A DNA stretch of 64,000 nucleotides, taken from Deltaproteobacteria bacterium. GTDB taxonomy: Bacteria; Desulfobacterota; GWC2-55-46. The stretch lies in assembly GCA_015075075.1 (NCBI GenBank), contig JABTVA010000010.1, positions 1 through 64,000 of the forward strand, written 5' to 3'. Positions 1-7,844 of this stretch are shown here, one piece after another; the first letter of the stretch is position 1, and the number at the start of each line of letters is the position of its first letter. The position numbers and the translations under genes were made by a program. The notes beneath the pieces are model-generated. The model was not told where the DNA came from. It ran no database searches and saw nothing but the letters and a program-made list of their open reading frames with translations.

Positions 1-1177
1 ACATCCTGGCCGCGACCTCGTTAAGCAGGAGGAGCCCGGAATCCGTCGCCAGTACGTCCTCGCCACTTTTCCGGACCAGGCCTTCCTTTATAAGCCCTTC
101 AAGGCCGGGGAGGGCCTCTCCCGGGTAAAGCCCGAACTTCTCCTTGAACCCGTCCCCGTTTATGCCCTCTTCCACCATCCGGAGCCCGAGCATTACGGCC
201 TCGAGCATGGCCTCTTTCCTTCCGAGCTTCTCGCCTCCGGATGAAGCGTCGAGGCCGGCTTCCACCTTTGCCATGTACTCTTCAGCGCGGGTCTCGTTCC
301 ACCATCTCCTGCCCCAGCCAGGCCAGGGGAGGTGTGAATGGGCGCCGGCCCCCGCGCCTATATACGGGGCCCCCTTCCAGTAGAGGGTATTGTGGACGCT
401 CTCGCGGCCGGGGAGCGCGAAGTTCGAGACCTCGTAATGCCTGTATCCGGCCGATTTGAGGGTCCTTACGGCTATGGTGAACATCCCGGCTTCGGCCTCC
501 TCGCCCGGAAGCCCGGTCGTTCCAGGGCCGTACCTGCGGTAAAACGGGGTGCCTTCCTCGATGGTCATCCCGTAAAGCGAGATGTGTTCGGGATTGAGGA
601 GAGCGGCCTTTGAAAGCTCCTCTTGCCACCCGGCCAGGTCCTGGCCAGGGGTACCGAAGATGAGGTCTATGCCGATATTCCCGAACCCCGCGTCCCTGCC
701 CCATTTAAAGGCCTGGGTTGCCCTTCCGGCGGTATGGGTCCTGCCGAGCGCGGCGAGCCTGGCGTCATCGAGCGACTGGAACCCGATGGAAAGCCTGTTT
801 ACGCCGACCTGCCTGTATCCGGCGAGACTGGACGGGGTAACGGTATCCGGGTTGGCCTCTATCGTGGACTCGATCCCGTGCGGGCCTGCGACCCCGAAGA
901 TATCGATTGCGGATGATAAGAGTTCCCCTATGGCCTCAGGGGAGAAGAGGGTCGGCGTACCGCCGCCGATATAGATGGTGCGGAGCGGGCCTGAGATGCC
1001 TTCCTCCCTGGCCCGTATCCCGATTTCCCTTGCAAGGCATCCCACATACCTCTTCTCATAAGCCCGGGCGTCTGCCGTTCCGACCGAGTTGAACGCGCAG
1101 TACGGGCATTTGCTGAGGCAGAAAGGTATGTGGGCGTAGACGCCTATTCCTTTTTCTTTTTTTCCGAGTATTCCCAC
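1..1177 (-). CDS. hemW: HemW-like radical SAM heme chaperone (3' end cut by window)
   Basis: Reads in one frame from a GTG at 1177 to the window edge. The N-terminus has the radical SAM motif CLSKCPYC (CX3CX2C) just after VYAHIPF, followed by IYIGGGTPTLFSPE, both typical of HemW (formerly annotated as oxygen-independent coproporphyrinogen oxidase). HemW binds heme and a 4Fe-4S cluster and is proposed to deliver heme to respiratory proteins. The last visible residues, GLLLLNEVAARM, match the usual C-terminal winged segment, so only a few residues are missing. The start is inferred: GTG is preceded by AGGAGG at a very short 2-nt spacing and overlaps the CBS gene by 34 nt, implying translational coupling. 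A multiheme cytochrome gene at 49.2 kb fits a heme-rich physiology. Confidence 0.85.
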   Translation of the reverse strand, partial: MGILGKKEKGIGVYAHIPFCLSKCPYCAFNSVGTADARAYEKRYVGCLAREIGIRAREEGISGPLRTIYIGGGTPTLFSPEAIGELLSSAIDIFGVAGPHGIESTIEANPDTVTPSSLAGYRQVGVNRLSIGFQSLDDARLAALGRTHTAGRATQAFKWGRDAGFGNIGIDLIFGTPGQDLAGWQEELSKAALLNPEHISLYGMTIEEGTPFYRRYGPGTTGLPGEEAEAGMFTIAVRTLKSAGYRHYEVSNFALPGRESVHNTLYWKGAPYIGAGAGAHSHLPWPGWGRRWWNETRAEEYMAKVEAGLDASSGGEKLGRKEAMLEAVMLGLRMVEEGINGDGFKEKFGLYPGEALPGLEGLIKEGLVRKSGEDVLATDSGLLLLNEVAARM

Positions 1178-1617
1178 AGCCTCCTGAATACGTCCCAGGG
1201 CGAGATTATTCCGAGTAGCCGGTTCCCGTCGTCCATCACCACGACCGAGTCCGCGTGCTTTTCGGGGTTTACGAGGAGGGCCGCGACTTCCATGGTCGAG
1301 GTCTCGGGCCCTACGGCCACGAAGTCGCGCTCCATGAGGTCGGAGACCTTCTTCCGGGCAAGCGAATCTATGTTACTCACGAAGTCCGGGAGCTCAGGGG
1401 CGAACTTTACGTCAGCGACAAGCCCGTCGCTGATATATTTAGGCAGTATCGCCTTCATGAGCGCGCGCGGGGTTATGACCCCCATGACCCTGTTTTGCCC
1501 GTCAAGGACGGGTATCTGCCTTACTTTTTTTTCCTTGAGCAGCCTGAACGCGTCGAGCATGGTCCCGGAATCCGGTATCGTCAGGACCTCTTTGGTCATT
1601 ATGCTTGCGGCCGTCAT
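1144..1617 (-). CDS. Tandem CBS-domain protein
   Basis: 157 residues made of two CBS motifs: roughly residues 1-60 (SIMTKEVLTIPDSGTMLDA, then RQIPVLDG, GVITPRALM) and 90-150 (VSDLMERDFVAVGPETS, then SVVVMDDG, GIISPWDV). Stand-alone CBS pairs usually bind adenine nucleotides and regulate a partner, often a transporter or enzyme. It sits 22 nt downstream of the ion permease and upstream of hemW on the same strand, so it may regulate the permease. This is inference from position. It ends in a lysine-rich tail. Confidence 0.85.
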   Translation of the reverse strand: MTAASIMTKEVLTIPDSGTMLDAFRLLKEKKVRQIPVLDGQNRVMGVITPRALMKAILPKYISDGLVADVKFAPELPDFVSNIDSLARKKVSDLMERDFVAVGPETSTMEVAALLVNPEKHADSVVVMDDGNRLLGIISPWDVFRRLWEYSEKKKKE

Positions 1618-1639
1618 CTCAACACCTCCTCCCTGGACT

Positions 1640-2920
1640 CTATCCCAGGTACCTTATATACATGTAGACCGTCGCGATTGCTATCGAAAAAAGCATGAGA
1701 GGATAAGCGATCAGCATGAACTTGAAGAACTTTATCTCATGTCCGTTCCTGTGCGCTATGCCGGCTACGACGACATTAGCCGATGCGCCTATGATGGTGC
1801 CGTTCCCTCCGAGGCACGCGCCGAGGGAGAGCGACCACCAGAGCGGCAGCACCGCCGCGTCCCCGCCGAAGGACGGGGCCATGCCCTTTATGAGCGGTAT
1901 CATCGTGGCGACGAACGGGATGTTGTCCACTATGGAAGAGGCGATGGCTGACCCCCAGAGTATCACGAAACCGGTCGTAATCAACCGCCCGCCGGTCGCC
2001 TCAAGCATCATGTCAGCCATGAGCCTTATGAAGCCCACCTCTATGAGCCCGTGCACGACTATGAACAGTCCGACGAAGAAGAATATGGAGGTCCACTCCA
2101 CCTTCTCCATGACGCCGTGAAGGTCTTCCTTTGATATGAAGAGCAGTATCGCGGCCCCGAAAAGGGCTATGGTGGCGGGCTCAAGGTGGAGCTGGCGCTG
2201 GAGCATGAAGCCGCCTATCACGAGCCCGAGGACCGCGAGGCACTTTATCATCAGGGGCCTGTCGGTAAGGGCTTCCGACTCCCTGAACTCCATTATCCTC
2301 TTCTTTCTTTCATCCGAGACCCTGAAGGACTTCCCGTACATGAGCTTCAGGGGTATCAGCGTGCCGACGGCCACGAGAGGCACGACGGGCCCCACTCCGA
2401 AGACGAAGTCCATGAAGGTGAGCCCGGTGGCGCTCCCGATCATGATGTTCGGCGGGTCGCCGATAAGGGTCGCCGTGCCGCCGATATTGGACATGAGTAT
2501 CTGGGATACCAGGAACGGATAAGGGCTTACTTCAAGCTCCTCGGTAATGAGTAGCGTTATCGGGACGGTCAGGAGGACGGTCGTCACGTTGTCGAGGAGG
2601 GCCGAGAGGACCGCGGTCACGATTGAAAGGGATACGAGTATCCTCCAGGGGTCTCCTTTTGAAATCTTGGCGCCCTTTATGGCTATGTACTGGAACATCC
2701 CCGTCTTCTGCGAGATGAAGACTATTATCATCATGCCGATGAGGAGGCCGATGGTGTTGAAGTCGACCCCCTCGATTGCGGCCTCCTGGTTGATGACGCC
2801 GAGGACTATGAGGGCCGACGCCCCCAGGAGCGCGACAACCGCCCTGTTGATCTTGTCCCAGATGAGAAGAGCATACACGAGTGCGAATATCGCGATTGCG
2901 AGAAAAAAATCAAACTCCAT
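1640..2920 (-). CDS. ArsB/NhaD-type (SLC13/IT superfamily) membrane permease
   Basis: 426 residues with about a dozen hydrophobic segments. Conserved ion-transporter superfamily patches include SNIGGTATLIGDPPNIMIG at about 140-160 and LGGNGTIIGASANVV near residue 390, the paired re-entrant loop signatures of the ArsB/NhaD/CitMHS group. Likely an inner-membrane Na+/H+ antiporter or an oxyanion/organic anion exporter; the substrate cannot be assigned from sequence. No ars genes lie nearby, so arsenite efflux is not supported. The CBS-domain gene follows immediately and may be its regulator. Confidence 0.8.
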   Translation of the reverse strand: MEFDFFLAIAIFALVYALLIWDKINRAVVALLGASALIVLGVINQEAAIEGVDFNTIGLLIGMMIIVFISQKTGMFQYIAIKGAKISKGDPWRILVSLSIVTAVLSALLDNVTTVLLTVPITLLITEELEVSPYPFLVSQILMSNIGGTATLIGDPPNIMIGSATGLTFMDFVFGVGPVVPLVAVGTLIPLKLMYGKSFRVSDERKKRIMEFRESEALTDRPLMIKCLAVLGLVIGGFMLQRQLHLEPATIALFGAAILLFISKEDLHGVMEKVEWTSIFFFVGLFIVVHGLIEVGFIRLMADMMLEATGGRLITTGFVILWGSAIASSIVDNIPFVATMIPLIKGMAPSFGGDAAVLPLWWSLSLGACLGGNGTIIGASANVVVAGIAHRNGHEIKFFKFMLIAYPLMLFSIAIATVYMYIRYLG

Positions 2921-2965
2921 AGATAAAGACTCCGATATAGGGGAAATCTGGAGAAGAGGATTGTA

Positions 2966-2994
2966 TAGATAATATTTTCGCTGTTTAAAGTCAA
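2966..2994 (-). promoter_or_regulatory. Possible promoter for the permease operon
   Basis: On the minus strand a TTGACT (-35) at 2994-2989 is followed after 17 nt by TATCTA, a weak -10; TACAAT occurs slightly further downstream. The surrounding 120 nt are AT-rich compared with the GC-rich genes. Assigned by position upstream of 2920; weak. Confidence 0.3.
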
Positions 2995-3042
2995 CAATTT
3001 ACTTTTTAGACTAAAAACCATTAAAATCAAATAGTTATGATA

Positions 3043-3902
3043 TTAATGACGTTTCGCCGTGCGCCCTGTATTTTCGACGAACCCTACGGGCCTGTAGCTC
3101 ATCTTGGCTTTCCTGAGACCAGCGAGGCCCAGGTCCTGCTCCCTGTTTATGAGCTCGTACTTCTCGGCAGTATCGTGCAGGCTCCTGTTCACGAACTGGA
3201 GCCTTGAGGCCTGGGACGCCTTTCTCGAAGTGGATGACGAACGTGCGGCTGTTGAGCTCTTCGCCGAGCGTGTACGCGGCTGGCCTGCCCTCGACGAAGT
3301 ATATCCCGCCCAGGCGAGCTCCTCCGAGGAGCTCGAGGCCCCTCTTTCGCCGCCTCGTAATCCCCCGGCCCGTCCTCTCCGGCACGCCATTCCTCCAGGA
3401 CCGCCAAGGCGTTTTCCCTGTGCTCGGGAAGAAGAGGCCTGGCCTCATAGTTGTACCTGCCTGTAAAAGAGTTCACCAGGTTCTTCTTCCTGTGGTCTCT
3501 CCGGCCCGCGAGGCTTGAAAGCTCCTGTCGCGAATATAGGTAATCGAAGTTGTCCCTGTCCTCGGCTACACTCAAGCCCAGCTCCGAGAGCTCTTTCGCG
3601 TTTTTTTCGGTAACGCATTTCATGGAGCCGAACCTCCGGAAGAGGTCCGTAAGGAGCTCATTCGGCGGGATATTGTCAGGCAGGATGAAGAAGGCGGCCC
3701 CGTCGTCTTTTCCCGAGATGACGGGGCTTCCGTCAGGGAGCGTGGAGAGCATGTACCCGTGGTCCTTCCTGAATAGATAGAGGTTTGCGAAGGTGAGCTC
3801 CGAGACCTCCGGCTCAAGCGCCTTGAGCGCCGGTTGCAGGAAATCTCTTGCGTCCCGGGTCAGTTCCACGAATTCCGGGTACCTGGGCGGGGTAAACGGC
3901 AA
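3043..3902 (-). CDS. DUF2156 (phosphatidylglycerol lysyltransferase C-domain-like) protein, frameshifted
   Basis: The N-terminal about 188 residues read cleanly from ATG at 3902 (includes LTFANLYLFRKDHGYML and SRQELSSLAGRRDHRKKNLV). The remainder is split over two other frames: near 3340 the reading moves to a frame with ARLGGIYFVEGRPAAYTLGE, then near 3215 to one ending with YELINREQDLGLAGLRKAK and SYRP. The joined product matches the GNAT-fold DUF2156 family at its full length of about 285 residues. At least two indels are needed, in a region of short homopolymers. I regard it as one intact gene with consensus errors. DUF2156 members are related to the aminoacyl-transferase domain of MprF; substrate unknown here. 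Confidence 0.7.
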
Positions 3903-4179
3903 TGTTCCTGTCCTTTCTCGATCGCGGTCCGGGCAGGGTATATGGCCACTGCCAATTATTATTCTATCGCATGCAAAAACAGGCAGTCCAGGGAGGTTTT
4001 TTAGGCAGAAGCCGTTTTAGGTTTATGAAAATCGTTGAAATTCAGGCGGTTACCCTAAAAAATCACTTAATCGCGTCTTGAGTTTTTTCTTTTTTTTGTG
4101 ACCCATGTCACTGCCGGTTGCGGGACTGCGGTGATATAACATGGGCGTGTCATAAAAAGCAAAGGAGGATAGATGGGCC

Positions 4180-4617
4180 ATGAAGAGAATTAGCCGGTTT
4201 TTAGCCCTCTCAACCCTGTTCCTGTTCGGAGCTCCCGTAGTCGCCGGCGCGGAGCTTGTCACGATCTACGGTCCCATCTATGTGGCGAAGACGAATGCAG
4301 ACGCGAAGAGCGGCACCAAGGAGGCCAGTTTCGTATTCACGGCCCCGGTCCCCGGAAACGGAAAGGTTATAGTCAGAAACGGCGGCGACTCCGGCAGGAA
4401 GTCCAGGGTCAGCAGCGCTACCATAGACCTGAACGGCGCGGGTGTGGCAGACAGGAGCGACTTCAACAACACCGTCGAGAGCCTCGATTACGACGTTGTG
4501 CTCCTTCCCGAGAACAACATGGCGGTCAGGGTGAATGCCTGCAACGCTTGCGAGCTTGAGATAACGGTACTCGGAGAGAAGCCTGCTCCCCCGCCCATCA
4601 CAAGGTGGGTAAGGTAG
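4180..4617 (+). CDS. Exported protein of unknown function
   Basis: 145 residues beginning with a clear Sec signal peptide (MKRISR, hydrophobic core, VVAGAE cleavage region near residue 23). The mature part is beta-rich with no motif I recognise; two cysteines lie close together in NACNACELEI near residues 123-126. It could be an Ig-like or jelly-roll periplasmic or surface protein. The Shine-Dalgarno AAAGGAGG is about 12 nt from this ATG but only 4 nt from an overlapping out-of-frame ATG at 4171 that would encode six codons, so initiation may be coupled through that mini-ORF. Single gene unit with a strong hairpin 80 nt downstream. Confidence 0.6.
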   Translation: MKRISRFLALSTLFLFGAPVVAGAELVTIYGPIYVAKTNADAKSGTKEASFVFTAPVPGNGKVIVRNGGDSGRKSRVSSATIDLNGAGVADRSDFNNTVESLDYDVVLLPENNMAVRVNACNACELEITVLGEKPAPPPITRWVR

Positions 4618-4698
4618 AGTCCCGTTTTTTATTTAACAGTCCTCCAAAACTCCATCACCTGAGCTGACGACGGCTCCAGCTCTTCAGAACACCCTCAC

Positions 4699-4742
4699 AG
4701 GCCCCGCGCCCACACCCCCCGGAACCAAAGGGCGCGGGGCCT
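4699..4742. terminator. 13-bp perfect stem-loop, possible terminator
   Basis: AGGCCCCGCGCCC at 4699-4711 is the exact reverse complement of 4730-4742, with an 18-nt loop, followed by a C-run and TTTT. A terminator for the exported protein gene is the simplest reading, though the U-tract is short. The rest of 4618-5002 holds the promoter listed next and no gene I can support. Confidence 0.5.
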
Positions 4743-4882
4743 GCCCCCCCCTTTTCGGCAGGCACGAACACCCCGGCATTGGAAGGGCTTTTCAAGGCCC
4801 GCTCGTGAAAAAACTTTTTCGGCCTTTCAGTTCGGTACGCCGGCGGGGTTTCCGCAGGGGCCTCACGTCACGCCCTTCTCAC

Positions 4883-4911
4883 TTGACAAGCATTTTAGCG
4901 GCTGTTAAATT
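4883..4911 (+). promoter_or_regulatory. Predicted sigma70-type promoter upstream of hrcA
   Basis: TTGACA at 4883-4888, 17-nt spacer, TAAATT at 4906-4911. A second TATAAT-like hexamer occurs at about 4935. No CIRCE inverted repeat (TTAGCACTC-N9-GAGTGCTAA) is visible between here and the hrcA start, which is notable because HrcA normally represses its own operon through CIRCE. Confidence 0.5.
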
Positions 4912-5002
4912 TGTTGGCCTATTCGGGTGAATCGTATATAATTGAAATAGCGCGGGCAAAACGGTTGCCCGGCAAGGCTTTAGGGTTCCCAGAGGGGCCG
5001 TC

Positions 5003-6025
5003 ATGCAGGGATTTTCACAGCGCACCAGCAACGTCCTGAGGGCGATGGTACAGGATTTCATCGGGACCGCGAGCCGGTAGCTCCCGGCCATCTCCACGAA
5101 CTATTCCCTCGGCGTAAGCCCGGCCACCATAAGGAACATCATGGCCGAGCTCGAGTTCCACGGGTATCTGAAGCAGCCGCACACGTCGGCAGGCAGGATA
5201 CCCACGGAAAAGAGCTTCAGGTTCTATATCGACGGCATGCGGGAGCTCAGGGAGCCTGAGAAGGAGGACAAGGACCTCCTACGAAAGGGCTGCGAGCGGG
5301 CCGCAAGCCTCGAAGAGATGCTCTCGGACACGGCCAAGGCCCTCTCGTCCATAACAAGCTGCGCCGGGCTCATGTTCATACCGAGGAGGGAGAGTTTCGT
5401 AATAAAGCACATAAGCCTCCTCCCCATAGACGCGTCCGGGGTGATAGTGCTCATTGTCTCGAGGCACGGGCAGGTCGAGAGCAAGATCGTCCGCATGGAA
5501 GGGATAGCGAAGCTCGAGCTTGAGAGGATATCCAATTACCTGAACTCCTTTGCCGGCGGGCTTACACTCAAGGGCCTCCGGGCCAGGATAGTCGACGAGA
5601 TGCAGAGGGACAAGAACCTCTATGACGAGCTCCTCCTGAAGGCCCTGCGGCTGGGGGCCGAAGCGCTCGAAGACAGCGGCAGGGCCGGGGAGAACGACAT
5701 AGTGGTAGAGGGAAAGATCAATATCCTCGAGCAGCCGGAGTTCAGGGACGACGTCGAGAGGATGAAGAAGATATTCTCCGCCTTCGAGGAGAAGAGCCTG
5801 CTTGTAAAGCTTCTGGACAAGAGCCTTGACGAGAGCGGCATCCGCATATACCTCGGCTCCGAGAGCGCGGTCGAGGAGTTCGAGGGGCTGGGCTTCGTTA
5901 CGGCCCCCTACGGCGGAAGGGAAGCGCTCGGCACGCTCGGCGTGGTCGGCCCGGTCCGCATGGACTACTCCAGGATAATCCCCCTGGTGGACTACGCCTC
6001 CGGACTCCTTACAAAGGTCCTTTAA
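5003..6025 (+). CDS. hrcA: Heat-inducible transcription repressor HrcA, with in-frame TAG
   Basis: From ATG 5003 the frame gives SNVLRAMVQDFIGTAS, then ISTNYSLGVSPATIRNIMAE and HTSAGRIPTEKSFRFYID, the winged-helix start of HrcA, and continues to a full-length C-terminus. A TAG at 5078-5080 interrupts it where family members have PVGSRAIS. The local bases differ from the expected codons by three single losses in C-, G- and G-runs, a net loss of one codon, so the frame resumes. This looks like homopolymer under-calling rather than a pseudogene. HrcA represses class I heat-shock genes and needs GroE for folding. First gene of hrcA-grpE-dnaJ. Confidence 0.85.
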
Positions 6026-6155
6026 GCTGCCCTCGACAAAAAATCACCATTAACGCTTTTGTTCCAGGGGCGCGCCTCCCGGGTTGATTTTCCGGGCGCG
6101 CGGCCCTAAATTTTATTCCGGTTTCGACATACGAAAAAAATATATAAAAGGGACC

Positions 6156-6728
6156 ATGATGGACAGGGACGAAGGCACGGAAAAAGAGGCCCGGATGGAT
6201 GCGGGGGCGGCGGAGGAAGGCGCGCCGCTTGCAGAGACGCCGGAGGAGGAGATAAGGCGCTTGAGCGACCAGCTCGAGGCCAGGTCCAGGGAGGCCGCCG
6301 GGAACTATGACAAGTACCTGAGGGCGCTCGCGGACCTCGAGAATTACAGGAAAAGGGCCGAAAGGGAGAAGGCCGAGGCCATAAGCTTCGCGAACGAGAG
6401 CCTCATGGAGGAGATACTGCCCATAGTGGACAATTTCGAGAGGGCCCTTGCCCACGCGAACGGCGAGGGGAGTATGGAGTCGCTCAGGCAGGGAGTGAAG
6501 CTCACCGTGGACCAGGTCTACGGCGCGCTCAGGAAGTTCGGGCTTCAGGAGATAAAGGCGGCAGGGGAGAAGTTCGACCCCGCGCTGCATCACGCGATAT
6601 CCGAGGAGGAGACCGAAGAGGCTGAGCCCGGGACGGTCGTGAAGGAGTTCCAGAAGGGCTATCTTTTGAAAGGGAGGCTTTTGAGGCCCGCCATGGTGGC
6701 CGTTGCCAGGCGCCCGGCCGGCTCATAA
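6156..6728 (+). CDS. grpE: Nucleotide exchange factor GrpE
   Basis: Family core YLRALADLENYRKRAEREK, then LPIVDNFERAL, GVKLTVDQVYGALRKFGL and FDPALHHAI, ending KGYLLKGRLLRPAMVAVA. The acidic N-terminus and long helix (about residues 30-90) are typical. Start chosen at the MMDRDE codons (6156 or 6159), which follow AAAAGGGA; an upstream in-frame ATG at 6084 would add 24 atypical residues. GrpE releases ADP from DnaK. dnaJ begins 6 nt after the stop. Confidence 0.93.
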   Translation: MMDRDEGTEKEARMDAGAAEEGAPLAETPEEEIRRLSDQLEARSREAAGNYDKYLRALADLENYRKRAEREKAEAISFANESLMEEILPIVDNFERALAHANGEGSMESLRQGVKLTVDQVYGALRKFGLQEIKAAGEKFDPALHHAISEEETEEAEPGTVVKEFQKGYLLKGRLLRPAMVAVARRPAGS

Positions 6729-6734
6729 GGGACG

Positions 6735-7844
6735 ATGGACGAAAAGGATTTTTACAAGATACTCGGTATTTCCAGGGACGCGACCGTTGACGAGATAAAG
6801 AAGGCGTACCGGAAGCTCGCGCACCAGTACCACCCTGACAAGCACGCCGGGGACAAGGAAAAAGAGGACAGGTTCAAGCTCATAAACGAGGCCTACGAAA
6901 CGCTCAAGGACCCGCAGAAAAAGGCCAATTACGACAGGTTCGGCTATGCGGGCTCGGGCGCCGGCTTCGGGGGGGGCGCGCCAGGCGGCTTCGGCGCCGA
7001 CTTCCAGGACATCTTCGGCGAGGTCTTCTCCGACTTCTTCGGCGGGGGCGGAAGGAGGCGGCCCGGGCCGGAGCGCGGCGCGGACCTGCGCTTCGACCTC
7101 GAGATAAGTTTCGACGAGGCGGCCTTCGGGACGGAGAAGACGGTAAAGGTGGAGCGTACCGTCGCCTGCTCCGCCTGCTCGGGTAGCGGCGCAAAGCCCG
7201 GCACCCATCCCGTGACATGCTCGACCTGCGGAGGGGCGGGCCAGGTCAGGTTCCAGCAGGGGTTTTTCAGCATAGCCAGGACCTGTCCGGCGTGCCAGGG
7301 GCAGGGTAGCGTCATAAAGGACCCCTGTAGCGATTGCAGGGGGAGCGGGAAGACCAGGTCGGTTACGCCGCTTACGGTCAAGATACCGGGCGGGGTCGAT
7401 ACAGGCTCGAGGCTCAGGCTCGCGGGCGAAGGCGAGTACGGGGACAGGAACGGCCCGTCCGGGGACCTGTATATCTTCATCACGGTCAGGCCGCACCCGA
7501 TATTCAGGCGCGAGAAGGACGACGTGATCTGCGAGGTGCCCATAAGCTTCAGCCAGGCCGGGCTCGGCGCCGAAATAGAAGTGCCCACCATCGAGGGCCC
7601 GGCCAAGCTCAAGGTGCCTGCCGGCACCCAGTCCGGGAAGCTATTCAGGCTCCCGGGCAGGGGCATCGCCTCGGTGCATACCGGAAGGCGCGGGGACGAG
7701 CAGGTCGTTATAAAGGTGGAGACTCCGACGAAGCTCAACAAGAGGCAGAAGGAGCTCCTTCAGGAGTTCGCGGAGATAAGCGGCGAGGACACGACACCGC
7801 TAAGAAAGAACTTCTTCTCAAAGGTCAAGGAAATCTTCGAATGA
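6735..7844 (+). CDS. dnaJ: Chaperone protein DnaJ (type I Hsp40)
   Basis: 369 residues with all four type I regions: J domain 1-70 with HPD (YHPDKHAG), a Gly/Phe segment at about 75-110, four zinc motifs (CSACSGSG, CSTCGGAG, CPACQGQG, CSDCRGSG) at about 145-210, and the C-terminal substrate-binding domain. It stimulates DnaK ATPase and delivers unfolded substrates. Unusually, dnaK is absent between grpE and dnaJ. The stop codon overlaps the next gene's start (ATGA). Confidence 0.96.
   Translation: MDEKDFYKILGISRDATVDEIKKAYRKLAHQYHPDKHAGDKEKEDRFKLINEAYETLKDPQKKANYDRFGYAGSGAGFGGGAPGGFGADFQDIFGEVFSDFFGGGGRRRPGPERGADLRFDLEISFDEAAFGTEKTVKVERTVACSACSGSGAKPGTHPVTCSTCGGAGQVRFQQGFFSIARTCPACQGQGSVIKDPCSDCRGSGKTRSVTPLTVKIPGGVDTGSRLRLAGEGEYGDRNGPSGDLYIFITVRPHPIFRREKDDVICEVPISFSQAGLGAEIEVPTIEGPAKLKVPAGTQSGKLFRLPGRGIASVHTGRRGDEQVVIKVETPTKLNKRQKELLQEFAEISGEDTTPLRKNFFSKVKEIFE

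Noticed and set aside
282..704. 140-codon open frame on the minus strand inside hemW
   Set aside because: Overlaps the well-supported hemW frame on the same strand; basic, low-complexity product typical of GC-rich shadow frames.
1640..2920. Arsenite efflux permease (arsB)
   Set aside because: Superfamily resemblance only; no arsR, arsC or arsM nearby and the NhaD/SLC13 branches fit equally well.
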